Origin: Patescibacteria group bacterium | GTDB lineage: Bacteria; Patescibacteriota; Patescibacteriia; UBA1558; S5-K13 | Assembly: GCA_028703545.1 (NCBI GenBank) | Contig: JAQVMR010000003.1 | Location: 1-29,287 of the forward strand | DNA length: 29,287 bases | Reading direction: 5' to 3' | Made by a program: the position numbers and the translations under genes | Shown here: positions 16,672 to 24,624 of the stretch, piece by piece | Layout: each line of letters starts with the position of its first letter | Numbering within the stretch: the first letter of the stretch is position 1 | The notes under the pieces: model-generated | What the model saw: only the letters and a program-made list of their open reading frames with translations | The model's database searches: none | Told to the model about the DNA's origin: nothing

Positions 16672-16758
16672 ATGAAAAGCGATTTAATTTACCCAGAATT
16701 ATCTTATTTTATTACAGGAATTTGTTTCCAAACACATAATGAATTTAGCATCACATAA
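16672..16758 (+). pseudogene. Truncated GxxExxY-family N terminus (28 codons)
   Basis: The frame reads M-K-S-D-L-I-Y-P-E-L-S-Y, then FITGICFQTHNEF, and stops after 28 codons. The start closely resembles the first 25 residues of GxxExxY proteins (DLIYPELSY, then an I-x-G-x-x-F-x-x-H-N-E-L pattern), a family of about 125 residues. Everything after HNE is missing, so I read it as a decayed fragment. Its TAA ends two bases before the alaS ATG, so it could also now serve as a translated leader. Too short for a firm family call without a search. Confidence 0.55.
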
Positions 16759-16760
16759 AT

Positions 16761-18539
16761 ATGAAATCAAACGAAATTAGACAAAAATACATACAATTTT
16801 TTAAAGAAAAAGGACACGTGGAGCTTCCTAGTGCATCACTCATTCCAGAAAATGATTCTACGACTTTATTTAATACAGCTGGGATGCAAGCACTTATTCC
16901 ATTTCTTATGGGTGAACCTCATCCAGCAAACAGTGCAATTGTAAACTGTCAAAAATGTGTAAGAACAGGTGACATAGAAGATGTTGGTGATAATAGTCAT
17001 TTAACTTTTTTTGAGATGCTTGGAAATTGGCCACTTGGTCATTATTTAAAAGAACAAGCTATTAAATATAGCTTTGAATTTCTAACAAGCAAAAAATGGC
17101 TTGGAATTGATCCAAATAAATTATATGTAACTGTTTTTGAGGGTGATAAAAATATTGAAAAAGATACTGAGTCAATAAAAATTTGGCAAGAATGTTTTGA
17201 AACAGTTGGAATAAAAGCAAATGAAAATGAAAAAATATTTCCACTTGGAAAAAAGGATAATTTCTGGGGACCAGTTGGCGCAAGTGGACCATGCGGACCT
17301 GATACAGAAATGTTTATTGACACAGGAAGCGAAAAATGTTCCTCAGATTGTAAACCCGGATGCCATTGTGGAAAATACATAGAAATATGGAATGATGTTT
17401 TCATGTATTATTACAAAAATTTAGACGGAACTTACAAAAAATTAGAAAAACCACAGGTTGATACTGGCTTTGGTCTTGAACGTGCAACAGCAATTCTAAA
17501 TAATTTAGATAATGTTTATGAAACAGATTTATTTATTCCGATTGTTAATGAAATAAAAAAATTGTCTGGTGTTGAAAATCCGAATTCAAAACAATTAAAA
17601 TCAATTAGAATTATTTCTGATCATATTAGAAGTGTAATTTTCATAATGGGTGATAATTTAGGAATTGCTCCATCAAATGTAAATCAAGGTTATGTTGTAA
17701 GACGTTTGATTAGAACAGCAATTCGCCACGCCAAACTACTTGGAATAAAAGGTGTTTTCGCTTTTAAAATCGCAGAAGTTATAATAAAAGAAATGAGTGA
17801 ATTTTACCCTGAGCTCAAGAAAAATAAAGATTTTATTATAAATCAATTAATTGAAGAAGAAAAAAAATTTATAAAAACTCTAGAAAATGGGTTAAAAGAA
17901 TTTAATAAATTAGAAAAAATCACAGGCTCTGACGCATTTAAACTTTATTCTACTTACGGATTTCCAGTTGAGATGACAATTGATCTTATAAAAGAAAAAG
18001 GATTAACTTTTGATATAAATGAATTTTACAAAGAATTTGAAAAGCACAAAGAATTATCTCGCACTGCTTCTTGTGGAATGTTTAAAGGCGGATTAGCAGA
18101 TCACAGTGAAATTGTAACAAAATATCACACTGCAACTCATTTACTTCACCAAGCACTTCGTGAAACATTAGGAACTCATGTAGAGCAACGCGGTTCAAAT
18201 TTAACAGCAGAGAGAATGAGATTTGATTTTTCACATCCTGATAAATTAACTCCAGATCAATTAAAATTTGTAGAAGATTTGGTAAATATAAAAATAAAAG
18301 AATCACTTCCAATTTTATGTGAGCTAAAACCACTTGATGAAGCCAAAAAATGTGGAGCAATAGGACTTTTTGGCAATAAATATGGAGATAATGTTAATGT
18401 TTATGCAATTGGAGATTTCAGTAAAGAAATCTGTGGCGGACCTCATGTACAAAATACATCTGAACTGGGATATTTTAAAATCATAAAAGAAGAATCTGTT
18501 TCAGCAGGAGTCAGGAGAATTAAAGCAGTTTTGGAATAA
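16761..18539 (+). CDS. alaS: Alanyl-tRNA synthetase, short form lacking the C-terminal domain
   Basis: Charges tRNA-Ala. At 592 residues it is far shorter than the usual 870 or so. The class II catalytic core is intact (FNTAGMQALIPF, then HLTFFEMLGNWPLGHY and GFGLERATAIL), as are the helical tRNA-binding region and the editing domain with HTATHLLHQ and CGGPH, whose His and Cys residues bind zinc and clear mischarged Ser/Gly. The protein ends right after SAGVRRIKAV, so the DHHA1/C-Ala domain is absent. The stop is a normal TAA and the 3' neighbour starts 37 bases later with no C-Ala remnant, so this looks like a natural short form, not a frameshift. Four cysteines (C193, C197, C201, C203) form an unusual cluster inside the catalytic core. 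Confidence 0.95.
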   Translation: MKSNEIRQKYIQFFKEKGHVELPSASLIPENDSTTLFNTAGMQALIPFLMGEPHPANSAIVNCQKCVRTGDIEDVGDNSHLTFFEMLGNWPLGHYLKEQAIKYSFEFLTSKKWLGIDPNKLYVTVFEGDKNIEKDTESIKIWQECFETVGIKANENEKIFPLGKKDNFWGPVGASGPCGPDTEMFIDTGSEKCSSDCKPGCHCGKYIEIWNDVFMYYYKNLDGTYKKLEKPQVDTGFGLERATAILNNLDNVYETDLFIPIVNEIKKLSGVENPNSKQLKSIRIISDHIRSVIFIMGDNLGIAPSNVNQGYVVRRLIRTAIRHAKLLGIKGVFAFKIAEVIIKEMSEFYPELKKNKDFIINQLIEEEKKFIKTLENGLKEFNKLEKITGSDAFKLYSTYGFPVEMTIDLIKEKGLTFDINEFYKEFEKHKELSRTASCGMFKGGLADHSEIVTKYHTATHLLHQALRETLGTHVEQRGSNLTAERMRFDFSHPDKLTPDQLKFVEDLVNIKIKESLPILCELKPLDEAKKCGAIGLFGNKYGDNVNVYAIGDFSKEICGGPHVQNTSELGYFKIIKEESVSAGVRRIKAVLE

Positions 18540-18576
18540 ATAAAATTTATATAATTTAAAAAATAAAAAAATAAAA

Positions 18577-20994
18577 ATGAAAAAACTAATAATTTTTGTG
18601 TTCATGATTTTAATTTGTGGATTTATAACAACAAATTGTGTTTTTGCATCAGAACCATACCAAGTAACCAATCTTGCTAATAATGCTAATCCCTATAGCC
18701 TTACTAATGTAAATGGAATGTTATACTTTACTGCAACTACAGATGAAAACATTCAATATATATCAAATTCTAAACTTTGGAAATCTGATGGGACAGAAAC
18801 AGGAACAGTAGTGATAAAAAATATTAATCAAACAATTAATGGTACTAGTTTTACAACTTCTCCTTATTTTACAAATGTAAATAATAAGCTTTACTTTGTA
18901 GCAAATGATGGAATTAATGGCTATGAGCTTTGGAAATCTGATGGTACAACAAATGGTACAGTTATGGTAAAAGATATTAGTACAGGTATTAGTAGTTCAA
19001 ATCCCCAAGATCTTATTAACATAAATGAAGTCTTATATTTTCGAGCTAATAATTCAGATGGATCTAGATTGTGGAAATCTGATGGTACAGAAATAGGAAC
19101 TGAGGTGGTAAATAACACAGCTTCTGCTCCAAGATATTTAACTAATGTAAATGGAACGCTTTACTTTGTGGCAAATGATGAAATTAATGGCTATGAGCTT
19201 TGGAAATCTGATGGTACAGAAAATGGAACCGTAATGGTAAAAGATATTGAAGCTGGTATTAATAGTTCAAATCCACAAGATCTTATTAATGTAAATGGAA
19301 TACTATATTTTCAGATAATGAAAAATCTTACTTCAATTGAACTATGGAAATCTGATGGTACAAGTGATGGAACTCAAAAAATTAGAGATATTGATATTAT
19401 TGGTAGTCAAGACCAAAAATATCTTACAAATGTAAACGGTGTATTATATTTTGTAATTTATAAAGGAATAGGAAATTATGAACTATGGAAATCTGATGGT
19501 ACGGTAAATGGAACTATTATAGTCAAAAGTTTTACTAACTCAGTATATTATGGGCCATCACGTTTAACTAATTTTAATGGAATATTATATTTCATTTACA
19601 ATGATAGAATTAATGGATCTGAATTGTGGAAATCGAATGGAACCACAAATGGAACTGTTATAGTAACAAATGTTAATGGTAATAATAGTTACCAGTTAAA
19701 TAATTTAATCAACGCAAATGGTGTTTTATATTTTACAAATAAAGAAAGTGAGTTATGGAAATCTGATGGTACAGAAAATGGAACTATAAAAATTAGTAAT
19801 TCAAATATTCAAAGTATAAGTAAACTAACAAGTGCAAGTGAAAAATTATTTTTTATAGCAGATAGTATAACAAGTGGAATGGAATTATTTGCATATGTTC
19901 CTGGTTCAAATACTCCTGTAACATGCACATCTTGGACATATTCTAATTGGTCAACATGTAATAATGGCACACAAATTAGAACAGTAATCACTCAGTCCCC
20001 ATCTGGATGTACTGGTGGAAATCCCGTTTTAACTCAATCCTGTAATTCAACTCCAACAACATGTACATCTTGGAATTATTCTGCTTGGGGCAGTTGTACA
20101 AATAATCAACAAACCAGAGCAGTTACCTCATCAAGTCCAAGTAATTGTATTGGAGGAAGTCCTGTTTTAACTCAATCATGTAGTAATGGTGTAGATTTAA
20201 TAGTAAGCAATATTACAATTAATTCGGATAGCACTGGAAATCACATAAGAGTAACTGTAAAAAATATTGGCAATCAAAATCTTGTTATGAATCAATCAGT
20301 AATATTAAAATTAACATTTGGTACAAATATTTCTGAAATACAATCATGTAATACAACTGGTTGGGCACCATGTTCTATTGGTAATAAATATAACGGAAGT
20401 ATTGCTATTAATGCATACGGAAAATCAACACTTGCAGCAGGCGAAGAATATAGTATTACTTTTGACAACACAACATATCTTTTAGAAAAAGTAGAGTTTA
20501 ATAATAATACCGATTATTTAATTAGAGCAATGGTGGATTGGACGGACATGATTGAAGAATCAAATGAAAATAATAATACACTAACTAAATCACATAACAT
20601 AGCCCCTTCTACATCCTGGACAACTGGTCAATGGATAAAAACAGATGATTCATCAACTGTATATTTTCTGGACAATAACAACGCAAGACATTCTTATCCA
20701 AATGAAGCTATATGGTATTCATACTTTAATAATGATTTCTCTTTTGTAAAAACAGTAACAAAAGATAATCTTGCTAGTTATTCTTTAGGAAAAAATGTCC
20801 CATACAAATCTGGTACATTAATAAAAATACCTAGTGTTCCAAAAGTATACAAAATAGGTAACGATGGAATTATACAGTGGATAAAAACAGAAAATACTGC
20901 AAAAACACTATACGGTGATAATTGGAATAAGCTAGTACATGATTTAGACGAATCATCTTTTAATGATTATACAGAGGGGGATAGTATAGAGTAA
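18577..20994 (+). CDS. Large secreted ELW-repeat / TSP1-like / CARDB surface protein
   Basis: An 805-residue exported protein, probably on the cell surface. The signal peptide ends near CVFA (about residue 24). Residues about 60-410 carry eight copies of an ELWKSDGTxxGT repeat, each about 45 residues, likely a beta-propeller. Two cysteine-containing TSP1-like units follow (CTSWxYSxW to LTQSC, about 448-535). Next is a CARDB-type beta-sandwich (VDLIVSNITI to ESNENNNT). The end has two copies of a module with VYFLDNNNARHSYP and VYKIGNDGIIQWI, a pattern frequent at the ends of CPR exported proteins and perhaps a wall-binding unit. It lies 37 bases after alaS. Adhesion or cell-contact function is inference. 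Confidence 0.85.
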   Translation: MKKLIIFVFMILICGFITTNCVFASEPYQVTNLANNANPYSLTNVNGMLYFTATTDENIQYISNSKLWKSDGTETGTVVIKNINQTINGTSFTTSPYFTNVNNKLYFVANDGINGYELWKSDGTTNGTVMVKDISTGISSSNPQDLININEVLYFRANNSDGSRLWKSDGTEIGTEVVNNTASAPRYLTNVNGTLYFVANDEINGYELWKSDGTENGTVMVKDIEAGINSSNPQDLINVNGILYFQIMKNLTSIELWKSDGTSDGTQKIRDIDIIGSQDQKYLTNVNGVLYFVIYKGIGNYELWKSDGTVNGTIIVKSFTNSVYYGPSRLTNFNGILYFIYNDRINGSELWKSNGTTNGTVIVTNVNGNNSYQLNNLINANGVLYFTNKESELWKSDGTENGTIKISNSNIQSISKLTSASEKLFFIADSITSGMELFAYVPGSNTPVTCTSWTYSNWSTCNNGTQIRTVITQSPSGCTGGNPVLTQSCNSTPTTCTSWNYSAWGSCTNNQQTRAVTSSSPSNCIGGSPVLTQSCSNGVDLIVSNITINSDSTGNHIRVTVKNIGNQNLVMNQSVILKLTFGTNISEIQSCNTTGWAPCSIGNKYNGSIAINAYGKSTLAAGEEYSITFDNTTYLLEKVEFNNNTDYLIRAMVDWTDMIEESNENNNTLTKSHNIAPSTSWTTGQWIKTDDSSTVYFLDNNNARHSYPNEAIWYSYFNNDFSFVKTVTKDNLASYSLGKNVPYKSGTLIKIPSVPKVYKIGNDGIIQWIKTENTAKTLYGDNWNKLVHDLDESSFNDYTEGDSIE

Positions 20995-21056
20995 CTAAAA
21001 ATTAATTCATTAAAATTTTATTAAAAATTCAAAATTAATAATTAATAATTAAATCT

Positions 21057-22304
21057 ATGTCTACAATCAAACCATTTAAAGCACTCAGACCAAAAGCTGA
21101 ACTAGTAAAAGATGTTGCATCAGTTCCTTATGATGTAATTAATTCAGGGGAAGCAAGAGAAAAAGTTCAAGGAAACCCAAATAGTTTTCTTCATGTTACA
21201 AAAGCAGAAGTCGACTTACCTATTGGAATCGACACTCATAGTGAAGAGGTATATCAAAAAGGGAAAGAGAATTTAGAAAAAATGATTAAAGATGGAATTT
21301 TTATTTCTGATGAAAAACCATGTTTATATATTTACAAACTTGTAATGGCTGAAGTTTGTGAAATTGGAATTGTAGCAGGAGCATCCGTAGAAGAATATGA
21401 AAACAATATTATAAAAAAACACGAAAAAACAAGGGTTGATAAAGAAGAAGACAGAATAAAACACATTGAAACTTGTAATGCCCAAACAGAACCAGTTTTT
21501 CTAACATACAGATCAAACGAAAATGTAAATAAAATTGTAGATGATTTTATGAAAAATAATCCTGCAATTTATGATTTTACGGCTGATGATGGAATCTCTC
21601 ACACATTTTGGAAAATTGATGATGATAATTTAATAAAACAAATTGTAGATATTTTCTCTGGAATTGATTATCTATACATTGCAGATGGCCATCATAGATC
21701 AGCTGCTGGTGCAATTTTAGGAAAACGCAAAAGAGAAGCAAATCCAAATCATACAGGGAATGAAGAATATAACTTTATAATGTCAGTAATTTTTCCACAC
21801 GATCAATTATATATCATGGATTACAACAGAATCGTAAAAGATTTAAATGGATTATCAAAAGATGAATTTTTAGCAAAAGTTAAGGAAAAATTTGATGTAG
21901 AGGAGTATTCTAGTGATTCTGCTTATAAACCAACAGAATCTCACACATTTGGTATGTATTTAGATCACATGTGGTATAAAATTAGTGCAAAATCGGGCAT
22001 TTATGACCCAAATGACGTTATAAAATCACTTGATGTATCAATTTTACAAGATAATCTATTATACCCAATTTTAGGCATAGAAGATCCAAGAAAAGACAAA
22101 AGAATTGATTTTGTGGGTGGAATTAGGGGTCTAGATGAGCTAAAAAATAGAGTAGATAATGGTGAAGCAGTGGCTTTTTCAATGTTTGCCACATCAATTG
22201 AAGAATTAATGAATATTGCTGATGCAGGTGAAATTATGCCTCCAAAATCAACCTGGTTTGAACCAAAATTAAGATCCGCATTATTTATTCATCTATTAGA
22301 TTAA
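21057..22304 (+). CDS. DUF1015 family protein
   Basis: A soluble 415-residue protein of the DUF1015 family, whose activity I cannot state with confidence. Typical features are the start IKPFKALRPK followed by VASVPYDVIN, EEYENNIIKKHEKTR near residue 115, and the strongly conserved IADGHHRSAA near residue 210, which looks like a catalytic or phosphate-binding motif. The ending EIMPPKSTWFEPKLRSALFIH is also characteristic. No signal peptide or membrane segment is seen. In other genomes the family often neighbours serine biosynthesis genes; none occurs here. It is the last gene before the ribosomal-protein operon promoter. Confidence 0.85.
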   Translation: MSTIKPFKALRPKAELVKDVASVPYDVINSGEAREKVQGNPNSFLHVTKAEVDLPIGIDTHSEEVYQKGKENLEKMIKDGIFISDEKPCLYIYKLVMAEVCEIGIVAGASVEEYENNIIKKHEKTRVDKEEDRIKHIETCNAQTEPVFLTYRSNENVNKIVDDFMKNNPAIYDFTADDGISHTFWKIDDDNLIKQIVDIFSGIDYLYIADGHHRSAAGAILGKRKREANPNHTGNEEYNFIMSVIFPHDQLYIMDYNRIVKDLNGLSKDEFLAKVKEKFDVEEYSSDSAYKPTESHTFGMYLDHMWYKISAKSGIYDPNDVIKSLDVSILQDNLLYPILGIEDPRKDKRIDFVGGIRGLDELKNRVDNGEAVAFSMFATSIEELMNIADAGEIMPPKSTWFEPKLRSALFIHLLD

Positions 22305-22317
22305 TTCTATAATTCCT

Positions 22318-22340
22318 GAAAGCTGAGAGCTAAAAGCTAA
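22318..22340. repeat. Heptad AGCT repeat, first cluster
   Basis: Three tandem 7-base units GAAAGCT, GAGAGCT, AAAAGCT (22318-22338) lie between DUF1015 and the infA promoter. A second cluster of the same type lies in the rpsM-rpsK gap. Confidence 0.6.
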
Positions 22341-22354
22341 TGGTTGATAAACTA

Positions 22355-22382
22355 TTGACAAATTTTTCAAAAAAGCTATAAT
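22355..22382 (+). promoter_or_regulatory. Consensus promoter (P1) of the infA/ribosomal-protein operon
   Basis: TTGACA (22355-22360), 16-base spacer, TATAAT (22377-22382): both boxes are perfect. The predicted start is near 22389, about 128 bases before infA. Confidence 0.8.
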
Positions 22383-22442
22383 TTATATTAAATAATATAG
22401 TATTTATATTGTTTATTTTATTTCAAAAGTTTAACTTTTTAT

Positions 22443-22471
22443 TTGACAAATTTAGCAAAATAGAATAAATT
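22443..22471 (+). promoter_or_regulatory. Possible second promoter (P2) of the infA operon
   Basis: A perfect TTGACA (22443-22448) is followed after 17 bases by TAAATT (22466-22471), a weaker -10. Tandem promoters are common for ribosomal-protein operons. Confidence 0.45.
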
Positions 22472-22516
22472 AATAGAGCTCAATCCAAGAGTTAAAAATA
22501 GGAATTTAAACGCATA

Positions 22517-22750
22517 ATGAAAAACAAAGAAAAAAACACAAGTAAAGATTTTATTGAGGTGGATGGTGTTGTTTTAGAGGCACTACCAGCAACTCAATTC
22601 AAGGTTCAGCTTGATAATGGACACGAAATACTGGCATATTTATCAGGCAAAATGCGCATGTTTAAAATTAGACTTCTTCCTGGAGATAAAGTAAAAATAG
22701 AAATGACTCCATATGATTTAAATCACGGAAGAATAACTTATAGGTATTAA
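22517..22750 (+). CDS. infA: Translation initiation factor IF-1
   Basis: A small S1/OB-fold protein that binds the 30S A site during initiation. The 77 residues include VDGVVLEALPATQFKVQLDN, the LAYLSGKMR core and LLPGDKVKIEMTPYDL, then GRITYRY, all typical. A short Lys-rich extension precedes the usual start. It heads the alpha-type ribosomal-protein operon and is followed by rpmJ after 123 bases that contain a 7-bp inverted repeat (TAATACT / AGTATTA). Confidence 0.97.
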   Translation: MKNKEKNTSKDFIEVDGVVLEALPATQFKVQLDNGHEILAYLSGKMRMFKIRLLPGDKVKIEMTPYDLNHGRITYRY

Positions 22751-22873
22751 GTTTGAAGCGTGAAAACATAAAATAGATTTATACTTCAGTCTTAATACTT
22801 AGCATAATTGAGTATTATAAAATAAAGATAACCAATTATCCAATTTATTTAATTAACACAAAAATTAATTTAT

Positions 22874-22987
22874 ATGAAAGTAAGACCATCAGTAAAAAAA
22901 ATGTGTAGAGATTGTAAGGTGATTAGAAGAAATGGCCGACTTAGATGTATTTGCAAAAATCCAAAACACAAACAAAGACAAGGCTAA
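22874..22987 (+). CDS. rpmJ: Large-subunit ribosomal protein bL36
   Basis: A 37-residue protein: MKVRPSVKKMCRDCKVIRR and then NGRLRCICKNPKHKQRQG. The zinc ligands of the zinc-binding L36 form are present: C11, C14, C27 and H32. It sits in its usual place between infA and rpsM and ends with TAA at 22985-22987. No Shine-Dalgarno is visible. Confidence 0.97.
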   Translation: MKVRPSVKKMCRDCKVIRRNGRLRCICKNPKHKQRQG

Positions 22988-23031
22988 ATAATTTATCAAT
23001 TATTCAATTAAACTATTAATCAATTATAATT

Positions 23032-23421
23032 ATGGCTAGAATAGCGGGAGTAAATATTCCACAAGATAAAAGAGTAGAAATATCTCTTACTTATATTTAT
23101 GGGATTGGAAGAAATACAGCAAATAAAATTTTACAAGAAACAAAAATTAATCCAGACACAAGAGTAAAAAATTTATCTGAAGAAGATTTAAATAAACTAA
23201 GAGCAATTATAGAAAAAAGATTGAGGGTAGAGGGAGATCTTAGAAGAGAAGTAATGATGAATATAAAAAGATTAAAAGATATAAAAGCATATAGAGGATT
23301 AAGACATAGTAAAAATCTACCTGTTCGTGGTCAAAGAACAAAGACAAATTCACGTACTGTTAGAGGAAATAAACGTGTATCAGCTGGATCAGGTAGAAAA
23401 CCATCAGCACAAAAAACTTAA
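23032..23421 (+). CDS. rpsM: Small-subunit ribosomal protein uS13
   Basis: Head protein of the 30S subunit that contacts the P-site tRNA and 50S bridges. The 129 residues start MARIAGVNIPQDKRVEISLT, followed by YGIGRNTANKIL (helix-hairpin-helix), RGLRHSKNLPVRGQRTKTNS and a basic tail. Length is a little above the usual 118-125. The following gap of 108 bases to rpsK is unusually long for this operon and contains repeats and a hairpin. Confidence 0.98.
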   Translation: MARIAGVNIPQDKRVEISLTYIYGIGRNTANKILQETKINPDTRVKNLSEEDLNKLRAIIEKRLRVEGDLRREVMMNIKRLKDIKAYRGLRHSKNLPVRGQRTKTNSRTVRGNKRVSAGSGRKPSAQKT

Positions 23422-23443
23422 TCAGCAATGAGCTTTTAGCAAT

Positions 23444-23525
23444 TAGCCCTCAAGGGCTATCAGCTAAAATCTAAATATAATAATTCAACTAGCTAATAGC
23501 TAATTATAACAGCTAAAAGCTAAAA
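23444..23525. repeat. Hairpin and AGCTAA heptad repeats in the rpsM-rpsK gap
   Basis: TAGCCCT / AGGGCTA (23444-23450 with 23453-23459) forms a compact hairpin. From 23490 to 23525 the units TAGCTAA, TAGCTAA, TTATAAC, AGCTAAA and AGCTAAA recur with a 7-base period. The reverse form AGCTTTTAGC lies at about 23431-23440 and nearly pairs with GCTAAAATCT (about 23463-23472). Same unit family as the cluster at 22318. Confidence 0.6.
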
Positions 23526-23529
23526 TAAT

Positions 23530-23922
23530 ATGGCAGGAAAAAAAGAAATAAAATCAAAGAAAAAGAAAAAAATTAGCGTAAAAAGAGGAAGAGCATATAT
23601 AAGCGCTACTTATAATAATACAATCATAACTCTTACTGATCATAATGGTAATGTTTTGGCTTGGAGTTCAGCAGGAATTATGGGATTTAAGGGCCCTAAA
23701 AAGGCAACTCCATACGCAGCTGAAATAATTGCAAAAGATGCTGTTGCAAAAGCAAAAAATTACGGATTAGAAGATGTTGAAGTGTTTGTAAAAGGAGTTG
23801 GTGCTGGACGTGATGCATCAATAAGGGGTGTTCACTCTGGTGGATTAAATATTTTATCAATTAAAGATATTACTCCAATACCACACAATGGTTGCCGTCC
23901 ACCAAGACCAAGAAGAGTATAA
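23530..23922 (+). CDS. rpsK: Small-subunit ribosomal protein uS11
   Basis: Platform protein of the 30S subunit near the mRNA exit. The 130 residues have a Lys-rich start, then GRAYISATYNNTIITLTDHN, SSAGIMGFKGPKKATPYAAE, GVGAGRDASIRG and the ending PIPHNGCRPPRPRRV, all strongly conserved. Normal length and operon place. Confidence 0.98.
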   Translation: MAGKKEIKSKKKKKISVKRGRAYISATYNNTIITLTDHNGNVLAWSSAGIMGFKGPKKATPYAAEIIAKDAVAKAKNYGLEDVEVFVKGVGAGRDASIRGVHSGGLNILSIKDITPIPHNGCRPPRPRRV

Positions 23923-23946
23923 TTTTAATCAAATAATATATTAAAT

Positions 23947-24579
23947 ATGAGAAAAATCAGTTCAAAATGTAAACTATGTAGAAGGGAAGGTGTGAAACTT
24001 TTTCTAAAAGGTGAGAGATGCAAAAGTGCTAAATGTGCAATGGTAAAAAAGAATTATAAACCAGGAGTTCATGGTCCAAAAAAAGCAATGACAAAAATGT
24101 CAGCATACGGAAAACAGCTTAGAGAAAAACAGAAGGCAAAAAGAGTTTATGGAATGCTTGAAAAACAATTCAAAACACTTTCTAAAAAAGCAATGAGAGA
24201 TAAAAAAGATTCTGGTAAAAAACTTCTATCATTACTAGAAAAAAGATTTGATAATATAATTTTCAGACTAAAATTAGCTCCTTCAAGAATTTCTGCAAGA
24301 CAGCTTATTTCACATTCTCAATTCACAATAAATGGTCGAACGGTAAATATTGCTTCATTTACAGTAAAAATTGGAGATAAAATTGCAGTAAAAGATATCA
24401 AATCAAAAAGTAAATATTGGGAAAAAATAAAAGAATCTATAAAAAATGAAAAAGACATTCCAACATGGCTTGCTCTTGATAATAAAAATTTGACCGCTCA
24501 AATTACAGCAGAGCCAGATGTTGAAGATGTTGCTAACTTTATTGATTCATCACTTATCATTGAGTTTTACTCAAGATAA
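23947..24579 (+). CDS. rpsD: Small-subunit ribosomal protein uS4 (zinc-binding form)
   Basis: Primary 16S rRNA-binding assembly protein of the 30S body. The 210 residues begin with a zinc site (CKLC, then GERCKSAKC), followed by YKPGVHGPKK and YGKQLREKQKAKRVYGMLEK. The S4 RNA-binding domain lies at about 100-160 (RFDNIIFRLKLAPSRISARQ). The ending SLIIEFYSR is typical. Many bacteria with S4 use it to repress this operon; nothing here shows whether this one does. Confidence 0.98.
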   Translation: MRKISSKCKLCRREGVKLFLKGERCKSAKCAMVKKNYKPGVHGPKKAMTKMSAYGKQLREKQKAKRVYGMLEKQFKTLSKKAMRDKKDSGKKLLSLLEKRFDNIIFRLKLAPSRISARQLISHSQFTINGRTVNIASFTVKIGDKIAVKDIKSKSKYWEKIKESIKNEKDIPTWLALDNKNLTAQITAEPDVEDVANFIDSSLIIEFYSR

Positions 24580-24624
24580 AATTTATAAACTAATATATCC
24601 AGCTTGTCTGGAACAAAAAACAAA

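Noticed and set aside
16607..16760. T-box riboswitch upstream of alaS.
   Set aside because: No T-box sequence, specifier hairpin or terminator/antiterminator pair is visible; the space holds a GxxExxY-like fragment.
16761..18539. Frameshift or truncation as the cause of the short alanyl-tRNA synthetase.
   Set aside because: The end is clean after the editing domain, and no C-Ala remnant is seen in any frame before the next gene, which starts 37 bases later.
22318..23525. AGCT-type repeats as a CRISPR array.
   Set aside because: Units are 7 bases, tandem, without spacers, and no cas genes are present.
24604..24624. TTG start for rpoA.
   Set aside because: The added residues do not resemble RpoA, whose conserved start IPLPNKIEY follows the ATG at 24625 directly.
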